Part shown: piece after piece, positions 16,736 through 25,341 of the stretch | How positions within the stretch are numbered: position 1 is the first letter of the stretch | Layout: each line of letters starts with the position of its first letter | Assembly (NCBI RefSeq): GCF_026130175.1 | Contig: NZ_JAIGNI010000059.1 | Span: forward strand, 1 to 36,408 | DNA: 36,408 bases | Direction of reading: 5' to 3' | Source of the DNA: Lyngbya sp. CCAP 1446/10 | Lineage (GTDB): Bacteria; Cyanobacteriota; Cyanobacteriia; Cyanobacteriales; Microcoleaceae | Program-made: the position numbers and the translations under genes | The notes under the pieces: model-generated | The model's input: the letters and a program-made list of their open reading frames with translations, nothing else | Told to the model about the DNA's origin: nothing | Database searches by the model: none

Positions 16736-18232
16736 ATGCAAGCAATAGCAGATCAGAATTTAATTCCAGAGCCGGAAAAGTCAGAAAACGAGTACGGTTG
16801 GTGGGCAGGCAACGCCCGTTTCATCAATTTTTCAGGACGAATTTTGGGGGCTCACGTCGCTCACGCGGGCTTGATTGTATTCTGGGCCGGAGCGATGACT
16901 CTGTTTGAACTTTCAAACTTTAACCCAGAGTTGCCGATGTACAACCAAGGTTTAATCCTGCTGCCGCATTTGGCAAGTTTGGGTTTGGGAGTAGGAGCAG
17001 GCGGTCAAATTGTTGATACCTATCCCTATTTTGCGATCGGAGTTGTGCATCTAATTAGTTCCGCAGTTCTCGGTGCCGGCGGTCTTTACCATTCCTTGCT
17101 CGGCCCGAAAGTATTGCCGCAAAACAAAACATTTTTTGGTTCCTTCGGCTACGACTGGGAAGACAAAGACAAAATGACAACCATCATCGGCATTCACCTA
17201 TTACTCTTAGGTGCAGGTGCTTGGTTGTTTGTCGCAAAAGCCTTATTTTGGGGCGGTCTTTACGATCCCCACGTTGCCGACGTGCGGATAATTAGCGAAC
17301 CAACCCTCAATCCCGCCCGCATTTTCAGCTACCTTTTACCAGTGCACGGCCCTGAAGGAATGGCAGCAGTTGACAACTTAGAAGATGTTGTCGGCGGTCA
17401 CATTTATGTTGGCTTGCTCTGCATTCTTGGCGGTTTCTGGCATATCTTCACCAAGCCTTTTGCGTGGGCGCAGCGAGTGCTATTTTGGTCGGGAGAAGCT
17501 TACCTTTCTTACAGTTTGGGCGCTCTGGCTTATATGGGCTTTTTGGCCGCCTACTTTGTGACTGTAAATGACACTGTTTATCCAGAGGTTTTCTACGGCC
17601 CGGTGGGTTTGAGTGGCCCGGATGCAGTGGTTGTTTCTTCGCGGACTTGGCTGGCAACAAGCCACTTTGTGTTATCGATTTTGGCGCTTTCCGGTCATAT
17701 TTGGCACGCTTTGCGCGTTCGCTCGAAAGCAGCGGGATTTGATTTTCGATCGGGTGAATTTGTAACTGCAACTGCTAGCAAGGTTGAAAAATTCCCTCAG
17801 ATGCAAGCTCAACCTGCGACGGCAACAGCAGTTAGTTTGTCCGATGTGACTGTAACTTTTTTGCGGAATTTGCCGATTTACCGCAAGGGATTGTCTCCCA
17901 TAGTCAGGGGATTAGAAGTTAGCTTGGCTCACGGCTATTTCCTGGTAGGAGCTTTTGCGGTATTGCTGCCTTTGCAAGAAAAAGGTTTAGCACCGCTGGC
18001 CGGGTTGCTGGCAACTCTGGCATTGGTGTTGATTTTGGCGATCGCCCTCTCGGTTTACGAGAACCGGAACGTTGAAGCAGGTAAAGTTTTGTACTGGCAT
18101 AAAACGTCGGAAGATTGGAGTTTGTTCCGGGGCGGTTTTGTGATGGGCGGTACTAGCGGAGCTTTCCTCGCCTATTTGCTGCTAGACAACTTTGCTGGCA
18201 TTGATGCAATTTTCCGGGGTGTTATCAACTGA
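16736..18232 (+). CDS. CP43-like/PsaL fusion chlorophyll-binding protein
   Basis: A 498-residue fusion. Residues 1 to about 345 are a six-helix CP43-like antenna domain ([52 protein letters not shown]). A Gln/Ala/Thr-rich linker follows. From about residue 366 comes a PsaL-like domain: [43 protein letters not shown] and a last helix ending at the C-terminus. PsaL joins photosystem I monomers into trimers or tetramers, so this protein could plug an antenna directly into the PsaL position of PSI. Such fusions are known in the IsiA family of several filamentous cyanobacteria. The ATG at 16736 has AGGAGG nine bases upstream; a longer in-frame reading from 16625 would overlap the preceding gene and adds no family sequence. 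Confidence 0.93.
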   Translation: MQAIADQNLIPEPEKSENEYGWWAGNARFINFSGRILGAHVAHAGLIVFWAGAMTLFELSNFNPELPMYNQGLILLPHLASLGLGVGAGGQIVDTYPYFAIGVVHLISSAVLGAGGLYHSLLGPKVLPQNKTFFGSFGYDWEDKDKMTTIIGIHLLLLGAGAWLFVAKALFWGGLYDPHVADVRIISEPTLNPARIFSYLLPVHGPEGMAAVDNLEDVVGGHIYVGLLCILGGFWHIFTKPFAWAQRVLFWSGEAYLSYSLGALAYMGFLAAYFVTVNDTVYPEVFYGPVGLSGPDAVVVSSRTWLATSHFVLSILALSGHIWHALRVRSKAAGFDFRSGEFVTATASKVEKFPQMQAQPATATAVSLSDVTVTFLRNLPIYRKGLSPIVRGLEVSLAHGYFLVGAFAVLLPLQEKGLAPLAGLLATLALVLILAIALSVYENRNVEAGKVLYWHKTSEDWSLFRGGFVMGGTSGAFLAYLLLDNFAGIDAIFRGVIN

Positions 18233-18242
18233 AATAAAAACG

Positions 18243-18301
18243 GTTAGTAGTGCGGACTTAAGTCCGCTCCGAGCGTGCGGACTTCAGTCCGCACTACTAA
18301 C
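18243..18301. repeat. Long nested palindrome after the CP43-PsaL gene
   Basis: The 25-base arms 18243-18267 and 18277-18301 are reverse complements at 24 of 25 positions, with a nine-base loop. Each arm itself holds the palindrome GCGGACTTAAGTCCGC or its one-base variant. The element starts 10 bases after the stop codon. It can fold as one long hairpin or as two short ones. It may act as a terminator or mRNA-stability element. The same build, with different sequence, is seen at 28506-28571. Confidence 0.8.
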
Positions 18302-18367
18302 GAACTAATCTCATCTCAAGTTCAATTTATTTCAAGCCAAATAACTACAACAAGGAAACAAAAAACA

Positions 18368-18952
18368 ATGCAAACCTACGACAATCCCAAAGTTAAATAT
18401 GACTGGTGGGCAGGCAATGCCCGGTTCGCCAATCTTTCGGGATATTTCATTTCCGCTCACGTCGGTCAAGCAGCTTTAATTACTTTTTGGACAGGAGTAT
18501 TTACTCTAGGTATTGCTGCCAAGTTCCACTTTGAATGGGAAGACTAGAAAAAACTTGGTTTTATCCTGGGATATCACTTGATTTTTTTGGGATTAGGCGC
18601 GCTGTTTTTGGTAGCTAAAGCGATAGTTTTCGTCGGTTTGTACGACTCGACTATTCAGGAAGTACGCACTGTTTTGAGTCCTACTCTCGATCCGTTAGTT
18701 ATCTACGCCTATCAAACTCATTTGGCCAGTGTTGACAATTTGGAAGATTTGGTGGTCACATTTAGTTTAGCTGGCTTGGCTTTTATGGCTTTTGTTTCCT
18801 GTACGTTTGCGGGATATAACACGATTATTTATCCTGTTGAATTCTACGGGAGCGATCGCCTGAGATTGACAAACGCACAATTTTTCTTGGGTATATTAGC
18901 CCTTGCCGGTCACATCTGGCACGCTTCTCGCGCCCGTTTGAATAGAAGCTGA
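18368..18952 (+). pseudogene. isiA: Decayed isiA remnant with internal deletions and one stop
   Basis: Starts at an ATG (18368) with AAGGA upstream. It reads [25 protein letters not shown], the N-terminus of authentic IsiA, and the first helix. It then jumps to KFHFEWED and a TAG stop at 18545-18547 (codon 60). The same frame continues after the stop with a helix ([22 protein letters not shown]), then [10 protein letters not shown], then [11 protein letters not shown]...[11 protein letters not shown], then [18 protein letters not shown]. It ends at 18952. Compared with IsiA (about 340 residues), roughly 145 residues are missing in at least three places. Every deletion leaves the reading frame intact and only the TAG breaks it. 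Function as a mini-antenna is unlikely but cannot be excluded. Confidence 0.85.
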
Positions 18953-19042
18953 ATTCGATTAAAGTCAGAAACCAAGTTTATTTTTACTTTATTGCTGACT
19001 TAAATCTGTTTCCAATTAGTGTGTTTTTTGAGAAATTACCCT

Positions 19043-19378
19043 ATGACTGTTGTTATTTACTGCTTCTGTATCAGTATTTTGACGCTCGTGTTTTTGTGGA
19101 GTGCTTCGCTAGCATTGCGAGAGGGATTCCAGCAACTCCGGCGTCTGCATCAAATTCCTTGTTCCAATTGCGAATTTTTTACTAATGATTACCGTCTCAA
19201 ATGTACGGTGCGGCCGTGCGTTGCTTGTACTGAGGATGCGATCGGCTGTACTGACTTTGAACCGAAGACTTGTTTTGCCAATTCTTGCCAGCAACATTGC
19301 TCTAGGGTTCACAAAGATTATGCAGAAATGCCGACCAATTCTTCTGTTCCACCTTTAGCAACCGGAATGAGAAGCTAG
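19043..19378 (+). CDS. Small Cys-rich membrane protein, unknown function
   Basis: A 111-residue protein from the ATG at 19043. One N-terminal membrane helix (TVVIYCFCISILTLVFLW) is followed by a basic helix and then a cysteine-rich domain: PCSNCEFFTND, LKCTVRPCVACTEDAIGCTDFEP. The CxxC pair and the CxxxxCxxC spacing could hold a metal or an iron-sulfur cluster, or form disulfides, depending on the side of the membrane. More Cys follow (CFANSCQQHC). A GTG eight codons earlier is a weaker start. I have seen similar short proteins in cyanobacteria but know no function. Its place between the isiA remnant and a Fur gene suggests a link to iron. Confidence 0.65.
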   Translation: MTVVIYCFCISILTLVFLWSASLALREGFQQLRRLHQIPCSNCEFFTNDYRLKCTVRPCVACTEDAIGCTDFEPKTCFANSCQQHCSRVHKDYAEMPTNSSVPPLATGMRS

Positions 19379-19431
19379 TAAATTCCCCCTGATTCAGGGG
19401 GATGTATCACAATTATTTGGAGAAATTCGCG

Positions 19432-19947
19432 ATGAATTTATACAGCGCTAACTCACTCAAAGTAGAACTAAACCAGAGAGGCTGCCGCCTGACTCCTCAG
19501 CGAGAAACTATTTTGAGCGTCTTTCAAACTCTGCGACAAGGTAATCATTTGAGTGCGGAAGAATTATACAATACTTTGCAAGGTCAAGGAGAACGAATTG
19601 GCTTATCTACTGTCTACAGAACGCTGCATTTATTAGCAAGAATTGGAATTTTGCGTGAATTAGAATTAGCAGAAGGACACAAGCATTACGAACTAAATTT
19701 GCCGGAATTGCACCACCACCATCACCTAGTTTGCATTCAGTGTCACAAAACCTTTGAATTTAGTGATGAATCGATTTTAAAAATAGGCAAAAAGCAAGTT
19801 GATAAAGCTGGTGTAGAACTCCTTGACTGTCAATTAACTGTGCGTGCTGTTTGTTTGGAAGCGCTGCGGGAGGGATGGCCTTCTTTGGTGCCGAGCAATT
19901 GGTTATGTCCGAGATATCATTCGGAACTTGAGGAGGAAATGAGTTGA
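19432..19947 (+). CDS. Fur-family metalloregulator
   Basis: A 171-residue Fur-family repressor, starting at the ATG at 19432 with GGAGA nine bases upstream. The winged helix spans about 10-85 ([33 protein letters not shown]). The dimerisation domain has the GHKHYEL metal site, a run of five His (94-98), C101xxC104, C133 and C141. From memory, Anabaena FurA has a second CxxC at 141-144; here position 144 is Ala, and the tail is extended by about 20 residues with another Cys at 159. It could be the global iron regulator Fur or a paralogue. The adjacent iron and IsiA genes favour Fur. It is 53 bases after the Cys-rich protein and probably cotranscribed. Confidence 0.88.
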   Translation: MNLYSANSLKVELNQRGCRLTPQRETILSVFQTLRQGNHLSAEELYNTLQGQGERIGLSTVYRTLHLLARIGILRELELAEGHKHYELNLPELHHHHHLVCIQCHKTFEFSDESILKIGKKQVDKAGVELLDCQLTVRAVCLEALREGWPSLVPSNWLCPRYHSELEEEMS

Positions 19948-19966
19948 GTTGAATGAAAGACTCTTC

Positions 19967-20036
19967 GGGAATTGGGAATTGGGAATTGGGAATTGGGAAT
20001 TGGGAATTGGGAATTGGGAATTGGGAATTGGGAATT
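19967..20036. repeat. Heptamer tandem array, GGGAATT x10
   Basis: Ten perfect copies of GGGAATT with no interruption, starting 20 bases after the Fur-family stop codon. It is followed by an unrelated heptamer array at 20075-20186. Confidence 0.95.
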
Positions 20037-20074
20037 TTCTGTTAGTTATTATAACCCACTACTAACAAACAACT

Positions 20075-20186
20075 AATGACCAATGACAACTGACCAATGA
20101 CAACTGTCAACTGACAACTGTCAACTGACAACTGACAACTGTCAACTGACAACTGACAACTGACAACTGTCAACTGACAACTGACT
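20075..20186. repeat. Heptamer tandem array, 16 units of ACTGACA type
   Basis: Sixteen heptamers. The early ones are AATGACC and AATGACA; the later ones alternate ACTGACA and ACTGTCA, ending ACTGACT. The array ends 10 bases before the stop codon of the minus-strand phosphohydrolase. The units are variants of the CAACTGT arrays at 2546 and 6492. Confidence 0.92.
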
Positions 20187-20196
20187 TCACTTGTAC

Positions 20197-21048
20197 TCAA
20201 GCAACTTCAGAATCGGAACGTTGGTGTTCCATCCGAAATACGTTAGCGTACAAACTAGCAACAATCTGTTTGCCTTCTTGGGTCAATTGCAAGTAACCGA
20301 GAGATTCGCTGATGTGAGGATAAATGCCGCTCCAGTAAAACTTAGAGTAGCTTTGTAGCAAGTCGCCCGGATGCCGGTATCCCAAAATTTTAGTAGCACC
20401 GCTTTCTTCCAACTCGTAAAACAGCGCGCCAATTTTCTGCAAATATTGCGGGTTGCTGAGCTGACCTATCAAGTCAGCACCGCGAACTAAATTAGAATAA
20501 TTAACTGCATCTTCGTCAATGTTTCCGTCAAGCACCGAGAAACGAGTCTGTTCTATGTTCTGCTTAATTATCTCAGCATTAATTAGCTTGTGGTTGCCGA
20601 AGCGTTCGTCAATGAAAAGTTTGGCTCTGTCAACTCGGTAAGGAGCTAAGCTGGCGGCTGTTGCACCGGGAGCAAGTGCAATTCTCATGCCATCTTTTCC
20701 GGTAGCATACAATCCTTCTGATGTTTGGTCTTGCCGACAAACTCCTTTGACATATCCGATATCTTGGCACAGCAAAGAAATGATGTAGTGCAGCCAGTTT
20801 TCGCAGGATACTCCGCCCTTGCGAATGTGTTTCCCACGCAAGATTTCTTGGCCGACTAATGTAATGCAAATCGCGTGTTCTACATTGTGATAAAGAGCAT
20901 CGCTGCTGGCGATGTTTTCTAGTGCCATTGCCCCCACCCAGGCAATAATGTCGGCATAGTCTGATTTGTAGCCTCCGTAAGTGCGACTGTATCCGTTCTC
21001 CAGTTGTTTTATGAAAGCCTCGATCAGCAGTTCTGTATAATTAAACAT
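20197..21048 (-). CDS. Degenerate HD/PDEase-type phosphohydrolase
   Basis: A 283-residue protein of the HD/PDEase-like metal-dependent phosphohydrolase family. YHNVEHAICIT (H54, H58) matches the first metal-binding helix. The expected His-Asp pair reads Gln95-Asp96 (CQDIGYVKG). APYRVDRAKLF and the VRGADLIGQLS helix (about 188-198, D192) follow. From memory, cyanobacterial relatives have HDIGY and PYHVDR here, so this copy has lost at least two metal-ligand candidates (H95 to Q, H138 to R). It may be inactive and act as a binding or sensing protein. The ATG at 21048 has AAGGA with correct spacing; the TTG 11 codons earlier does not. Single gene. Confidence 0.75.
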   Translation of the reverse strand: MFNYTELLIEAFIKQLENGYSRTYGGYKSDYADIIAWVGAMALENIASSDALYHNVEHAICITLVGQEILRGKHIRKGGVSCENWLHYIISLLCQDIGYVKGVCRQDQTSEGLYATGKDGMRIALAPGATAASLAPYRVDRAKLFIDERFGNHKLINAEIIKQNIEQTRFSVLDGNIDEDAVNYSNLVRGADLIGQLSNPQYLQKIGALFYELEESGATKILGYRHPGDLLQSYSKFYWSGIYPHISESLGYLQLTQEGKQIVASLYANVFRMEHQRSDSEVA

Positions 21049-21208
21049 ACCCTGTCCTTTTACTTTAATATTGCCTTTCAAGAGCGGTGAATCTATTTTG
21101 AGTCTCTCTAATATTATGGATGAGATTGTAACTCGGAACTCAAAATTAATTCACTCGCGTGCATTGTTCGCGCTTGCCTTTGGGGGAATCTCAACACTCC
21201 CAAGCAAC

Positions 21209-21412
21209 TCAGTCCATGACTGAAAGCCATCCCCGCCGCACTGCATAGAGCAGCCTACTGACAATTTTTCCATCGTCTGAGCTTCTTAAACTCTGAGAAT
21301 TAATTTCGTATTGAATTTGGTGGAACACAGTCCTATCGATCTTACCGGATTTCCAAATGTTCAAGTAAAGTTCGGAAATTATGCTTTCAGGAATATAAGC
21401 TTGGGTTTTCAT
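21209..21412 (-). CDS. Small conserved hypothetical protein
   Basis: A 67-residue protein: MKTQAYIPESIISELYLNIWKSGKID, a middle helix and a basic end (SRLLYAVRRGWLSVMD). No signal or membrane helix. Short cyanobacterial proteins with a similar opening and an Arg-rich RLLxAVRRG ending exist in my memory, which supports a real gene; no function is known. ATG start with a weak purine stretch upstream. It lies 160 bases upstream of the phosphohydrolase gene in the same direction. Confidence 0.55.
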   Translation of the reverse strand: MKTQAYIPESIISELYLNIWKSGKIDRTVFHQIQYEINSQSLRSSDDGKIVSRLLYAVRRGWLSVMD

Positions 21413-21860
21413 CTGCGGTCAATTGAATGTATATTGCTTATTGTCAGCTAATTTTATATAACTTTATGTGATGTCGATCTCTCTGAGGCTGTGATGCGAT
21501 CGCACGCACTCAGTTGATGGGCATCTTCGGAAAATGGTGATTCGATCGATATTTCGATCGCCACAAATTTTACTGACGGCTGTGGCCTGTATGACAGTTG
21601 CGCCTAAATTATATTATGTCACAGACCATTCGTCTGTTGTGGTCGCCTGCTCCTTTCCTTGCAGCCAGGAAGGAAGTTCGATCGCCTGCTGCGGCAAATT
21701 TCTTGCCAAAAAAACTCTAGTCGTGTAATATATAGAGTCTGGTATCCTCACTTACCCATAATTATTTTCATTTATCCCATCCCCCTAGAGGGGAAGGGAC
21801 TTTCAGTGCGGATGCCGCCAAATCACTATATTCAGCAAAAAGCTAGAAATGCCGTAACTC
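21413..21860. promoter_or_regulatory. str-operon leader with candidate promoter
   Basis: The gap in front of rpsL. A sigma70-type pair, TTGCCA (21703-21708) and TAATAT (21726-21731) with a 17-base spacer, gives a 5' leader of about 120 bases. The short plus-strand frame at 21534-21728 overlaps this promoter and does not look coding. A CCCCTAGAGGGG palindrome lies at about 21782-21793 in the leader. Confidence 0.45.
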
Positions 21861-22241
21861 ATGCCCACTATTCAGCAACTCATCCGTTCAGCACGGGAAC
21901 AAACGCAGAAAAAAACCAAATCGCCAGCTCTCAAGAGTTGCCCCCAGCGCCGCGGAGTTTGCACCAGAGTCTACACGACCACCCCGAAAAAACCTAACTC
22001 GGCGCTGCGGAAAGTGGCTCGGGTACGGCTGACATCTGGTTTTGAAGTGACAGCCTACATCCCCGGTATCGGTCACAACTTGCAAGAACACTCAGTAGTA
22101 ATGATCCGCGGCGGTCGGGTAAAAGATTTACCCGGAGTTAGATATCACATCATTCGCGGTACATTAGACACCGCCGGGGTGAAAGACCGCAAACAAGGTC
22201 GTTCCAAGTATGGTGCTAAGCGTCCCAAAGCGAAAAAATAA
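21861..22241 (+). CDS. rpsL: 30S ribosomal protein S12
   Basis: A 126-residue S12, part of the decoding centre of the 30S subunit. The conserved regions are all present: [24 protein letters not shown], the [11 protein letters not shown] loop that contacts the decoding A-site, [10 protein letters not shown] and [12 protein letters not shown] with the region around the methylthiolated Asp. The length is normal, and the C-terminus ends in a basic KRPKAKK. The Lys in PKKPNS corresponds to the classic streptomycin-resistance position and is the sensitive residue. First gene of the str operon, 115 bases before rpsG. Confidence 0.98.
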   Translation: MPTIQQLIRSAREQTQKKTKSPALKSCPQRRGVCTRVYTTTPKKPNSALRKVARVRLTSGFEVTAYIPGIGHNLQEHSVVMIRGGRVKDLPGVRYHIIRGTLDTAGVKDRKQGRSKYGAKRPKAKK

Positions 22242-22356
22242 CACGGCTATCGCCCGCCGGGGTGAAAAAGCAAAAATTAAGTCTGATCTGTCGATCGAGA
22301 TTTGAGCCGAAAACCCCAAATTCAATCAATCAAAATCAAAAATCCCAAATAGAACT

Positions 22357-22827
22357 ATGTCTCGCCGCACAGTTATTCAAAAACGTCCAGTTCCGCCAGA
22401 TCCAACTTACAACAGCCGGTTGGTAAGCATGATGGTGAGACGGATCATGCAGCACGGCAAAAAATCCGTTGCCTCCAGCATCGTCTACGACGCCCTAAAA
22501 ACCATCCAAGAACGCACAGGAGCTGAGCCGTTAGACTTGTTTGAAAAAGCAGTCAAAAACGCTACACCCCTGGTAGAAGTCAAAGCCCGCCGGGTAGGTG
22601 GCGCCACCTACCAAGTGCCGATGGAAGTACGTTCCGATCGCGGAACCACCCTCGCCCTCCGCTGGCTGATCAGATTTGCCCGTGCCCGCACAGGCCGCTC
22701 GATGGCAGCCAAGCTGGCTAACGAACTGATGGATGCAGCTAACGAAACCGGCAGTGCTATTCGCAAGCGCGAAGAAACACACCGTATGGCCGAAGCTAAC
22801 AAGGCTTTTGCTCACTACCGGTACTAA
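22357..22827 (+). CDS. rpsG: 30S ribosomal protein S7
   Basis: A 156-residue S7, which organises the head of the 30S subunit by binding the 3' major domain of 16S rRNA near the E site. The sequence opens [23 protein letters not shown]. It contains [23 protein letters not shown], the beta-hairpin that reaches toward the E-site tRNA, and the helical C-terminus ending [15 protein letters not shown]. Its length is usual for bacteria and plastids. ATG at 22357. It lies between rpsL and fusA; the 340-base gap after it is long for a str operon. Confidence 0.98.
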   Translation: MSRRTVIQKRPVPPDPTYNSRLVSMMVRRIMQHGKKSVASSIVYDALKTIQERTGAEPLDLFEKAVKNATPLVEVKARRVGGATYQVPMEVRSDRGTTLALRWLIRFARARTGRSMAAKLANELMDAANETGSAIRKREETHRMAEANKAFAHYRY

Positions 22828-23167
22828 TTGCCAAATCGGGCATGGATCAGAGGTCGATCGTGCGGCATAAAAGCATCGGGCGATCAATCGAAAAGTGTCA
22901 ATTTTGAGTTATTGAGATTGCTTTCCCTGGGGCAATGCTGCCGGCCATTAGTGAAGCAAACTCAAAACTCCCAAAGTAAAAATTCACACATTCTCTGAAT
23001 CCTCCATGTCGCATAGTTAATATTTTTGCAAACAAATGTTGCAAAAAGTATTAAAATGTAACAATAAACTCAATATACTTATCTTGTAAGTCGATTGGGA
23101 GTGCAAAATAAGGTTCTGTGTAGTATAATAGTATTATAACAGCAACACAAAATCAAAGGAGATAGCT
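22828..23167. promoter_or_regulatory. rpsG-fusA spacer with a possible internal promoter
   Basis: A 340-base spacer. TATAAT at 23124-23129 has GTGCAA 17 bases upstream, a poor -35, so a promoter for fusA-tuf is possible but weak. A dyad TTGCAAAC...TTGCAAAA lies near 23025-23045. AAAGGAG (23155-23161) is the ribosome-binding site for fusA. I see no coding frame. Confidence 0.35.
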
Positions 23168-25240
23168 GTGGCACGTATCGTCCCGCTAGAAAAAACTCGC
23201 AACATCGGCATCGCAGCCCACATAGATGCGGGCAAAACAACGACAACAGAAAGGATTCTGTTCTATTCTGGCATGGTTCACAAAATGGGTGAAGTGCACG
23301 AGGGGACAGCAGTCACTGACTGGATGGAGCAAGAGCGGGAGCGGGGAATTACGATTACTGCCGCCGCTATCACCACCAGTTGGAAAGATTACAAAATCAA
23401 CATCATCGACACTCCAGGACACGTAGACTTCACGATCGAAGTCGAACGATCGATGCGAGTGCTCGACGGAGTGATAGCCGTTTTCTGCTCGGTAGGCGGA
23501 GTGCAGCCACAATCGGAAACAGTTTGGCGACAAGCCGATAGGTATCATGTACCCCGGATTGTGTTCGTCAACAAAATGGATCGAATGGGTGCAAACTTTT
23601 ATAAAGTCCACGCCCAAATTTGCGATCGGATGAGAGCGAATGCCGTACCCGTCCAAATCCCGATCGGCAGCGAAGAAAACTTCCGGGGAATTGTAGATCT
23701 AGTGCAAATGAAAGCCTACATCTACAACAACAACACCGGCACCGACATCGAGGAAATAGAAATCCCCGATGAGGTAAAAGAACTCGCAGCAGAATATCGC
23801 ACCAAGCTGATCGAATCCGTAGCAGAAACTAGCGACGCCCTCACGGCAAAATACCTCGAAGGCGAAGAACTAACGGAAGCCGAAATCCGCCATGCCCTGC
23901 GTCGAGGGACAATATCCGGGGCAATAGTCCCCGTACTGTGCGGTTCTGCCTTCAAAAACAAAGGCGTTCAGCTTTTGTTGGATGGAGTGATAGACTATCT
24001 GCCGTCGCCCTTGGAAGTTCCCCCAATTCAAGGACTACTGCCCAACGGCGACACCGCAGAGCGAGCAGCAGACGACAACGCGCCCCTGTCAGCCCTGGCA
24101 TTCAAAATCATGGCAGACCCTTACGGCCGCCTGACCTTTGTTCGGGTATACTCCGGTATCCTGAAAAAAGGAACCTACGTCCTCAACTCCACCAAAGACA
24201 AAAAAGAGCGGGTTTCTCGCTTAATTGTCCTTAAAGCCGACGATCGGATAGAAGTTGAGGAACTCCGGGCCGGAGACTTGGGAGCAGCCTTGGGTTTGAA
24301 AGACACCTTCACCGGCGATACCCTCTGCGAAGAAGGATCGGCAGTGATTCTGGAATCCCTGTTTATTCCAGAGCCAGTCATCTCCGTGGCTGTCGAACCC
24401 AAAACCAAACAAGACATGGAGAAGCTCTCCAAAGCCCTCCAGTCGCTCTCGGAAGAAGACCCCACCTTCCGAGTCAACGTTGACCCAGAAACCAACCAGA
24501 CAGTCATCGCCGGCATGGGCGAACTGCACCTGGAAATCCTGGTAGACAGAATGCTGCGGGAATTCAAAGTAGAAGCCAACGTGGGTCAGCCACAAGTAGC
24601 CTACCGCGAAACCATTCGCAAAGCCGTCCGCGCCGAAGGTAAATTTATCCGCCAAAGTGGCGGTAAAGGTCAGTACGGTCACGTCGTGATCGAACTAGAA
24701 CCCACCGAAGTCGGAACTGGCTTTGAATTTGTCTCCAAAATTGTCGGCGGCACTGTACCCAAAGAGTACATCGGGCCGGCAGGACAGGGGATGAAAGAAG
24801 CCTGCGAATCGGGTATTGTAGCAGGATATCCCGTGATTGACCTCAAAGCTACTATGGTAGACGGGTCTTTCCACGACGTAGACTCCTCAGAAATGGCATT
24901 TAAGATCGCCGGTTCAATGGCGATCAAAGAAGCCGTGATGAAGGCGTCGCCAGTGCTACTAGAGCCTATGATGAAGGTAGAGGTTGAAGTTCCCGAAGAT
25001 TACATCGGGAACGTCATCGGAGACCTCAACTCGCGTCGGGGTCAGATCGAGGGTCAAGAGACGGATCAGGGAATTGCCAAAGTTTCTGTCAAAGTTCCAC
25101 TAGCAGAAATGTTTGGTTACGCTACCGATATCCGCTCAAAAACCCAAGGTCGAGGCATCTTCACAATGGAATTCAGCCATTACGAAGAAGTGCCGCGAAA
25201 TGTGGCTGAAGCCATTATCGCGAAAAACAAAGGGAACTAA
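23168..25240 (+). CDS. fusA: Elongation factor G
   Basis: A 690-residue GTPase that drives tRNA-mRNA translocation on the ribosome. Domain I has [15 protein letters not shown] (P-loop), [16 protein letters not shown] (G3) and [10 protein letters not shown] (G4). Domain II follows at about 290-400. The family sequences [25 protein letters not shown] and the C-terminal [23 protein letters not shown] belong to domains IV and V. It starts at GTG (23168) with AAAGGAG upstream. The length fits the standard translocase rather than the mitochondrial-like EF-G2. Third gene of the str operon. Confidence 0.98.
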   Translation: MARIVPLEKTRNIGIAAHIDAGKTTTTERILFYSGMVHKMGEVHEGTAVTDWMEQERERGITITAAAITTSWKDYKINIIDTPGHVDFTIEVERSMRVLDGVIAVFCSVGGVQPQSETVWRQADRYHVPRIVFVNKMDRMGANFYKVHAQICDRMRANAVPVQIPIGSEENFRGIVDLVQMKAYIYNNNTGTDIEEIEIPDEVKELAAEYRTKLIESVAETSDALTAKYLEGEELTEAEIRHALRRGTISGAIVPVLCGSAFKNKGVQLLLDGVIDYLPSPLEVPPIQGLLPNGDTAERAADDNAPLSALAFKIMADPYGRLTFVRVYSGILKKGTYVLNSTKDKKERVSRLIVLKADDRIEVEELRAGDLGAALGLKDTFTGDTLCEEGSAVILESLFIPEPVISVAVEPKTKQDMEKLSKALQSLSEEDPTFRVNVDPETNQTVIAGMGELHLEILVDRMLREFKVEANVGQPQVAYRETIRKAVRAEGKFIRQSGGKGQYGHVVIELEPTEVGTGFEFVSKIVGGTVPKEYIGPAGQGMKEACESGIVAGYPVIDLKATMVDGSFHDVDSSEMAFKIAGSMAIKEAVMKASPVLLEPMMKVEVEVPEDYIGNVIGDLNSRRGQIEGQETDQGIAKVSVKVPLAEMFGYATDIRSKTQGRGIFTMEFSHYEEVPRNVAEAIIAKNKGN

Positions 25241-25262
25241 TGATTTTGGATTTTAGATTTTG

Positions 25263-25285
25263 GATTTTGGATTGAATCCAAAATC
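25263..25285. repeat. Near-perfect palindrome between fusA and tuf
   Basis: GATTTTGGATT (25263-25273) and AATCCAAAATC (25275-25285) form an 11-bp inverted repeat with a single central base. It is embedded in a run of GATTTTAGA/GATTTTGGA-like sequence (25243-25310). It may fold in the mRNA and set the fusA:tuf ratio, but it lacks the U-tract of a true terminator. Confidence 0.55.
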
Positions 25286-25341
25286 GAGAATCTAAAATCT
25301 CAAGTCTAAAATCGCTAAAAAAAACAAGGAACAGATCGAGA

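Noticed and set aside
19402..19431. Ten-codon longer start for the Fur gene
   Set aside because: The ATG at 19432 has GGAGA in front and begins where family members begin; the upstream start codon is part of the leader.
21534..21728. 64-codon plus-strand frame before rpsL
   Set aside because: It covers the best promoter candidate of the str operon, has no ribosome-binding site and shows no family features.
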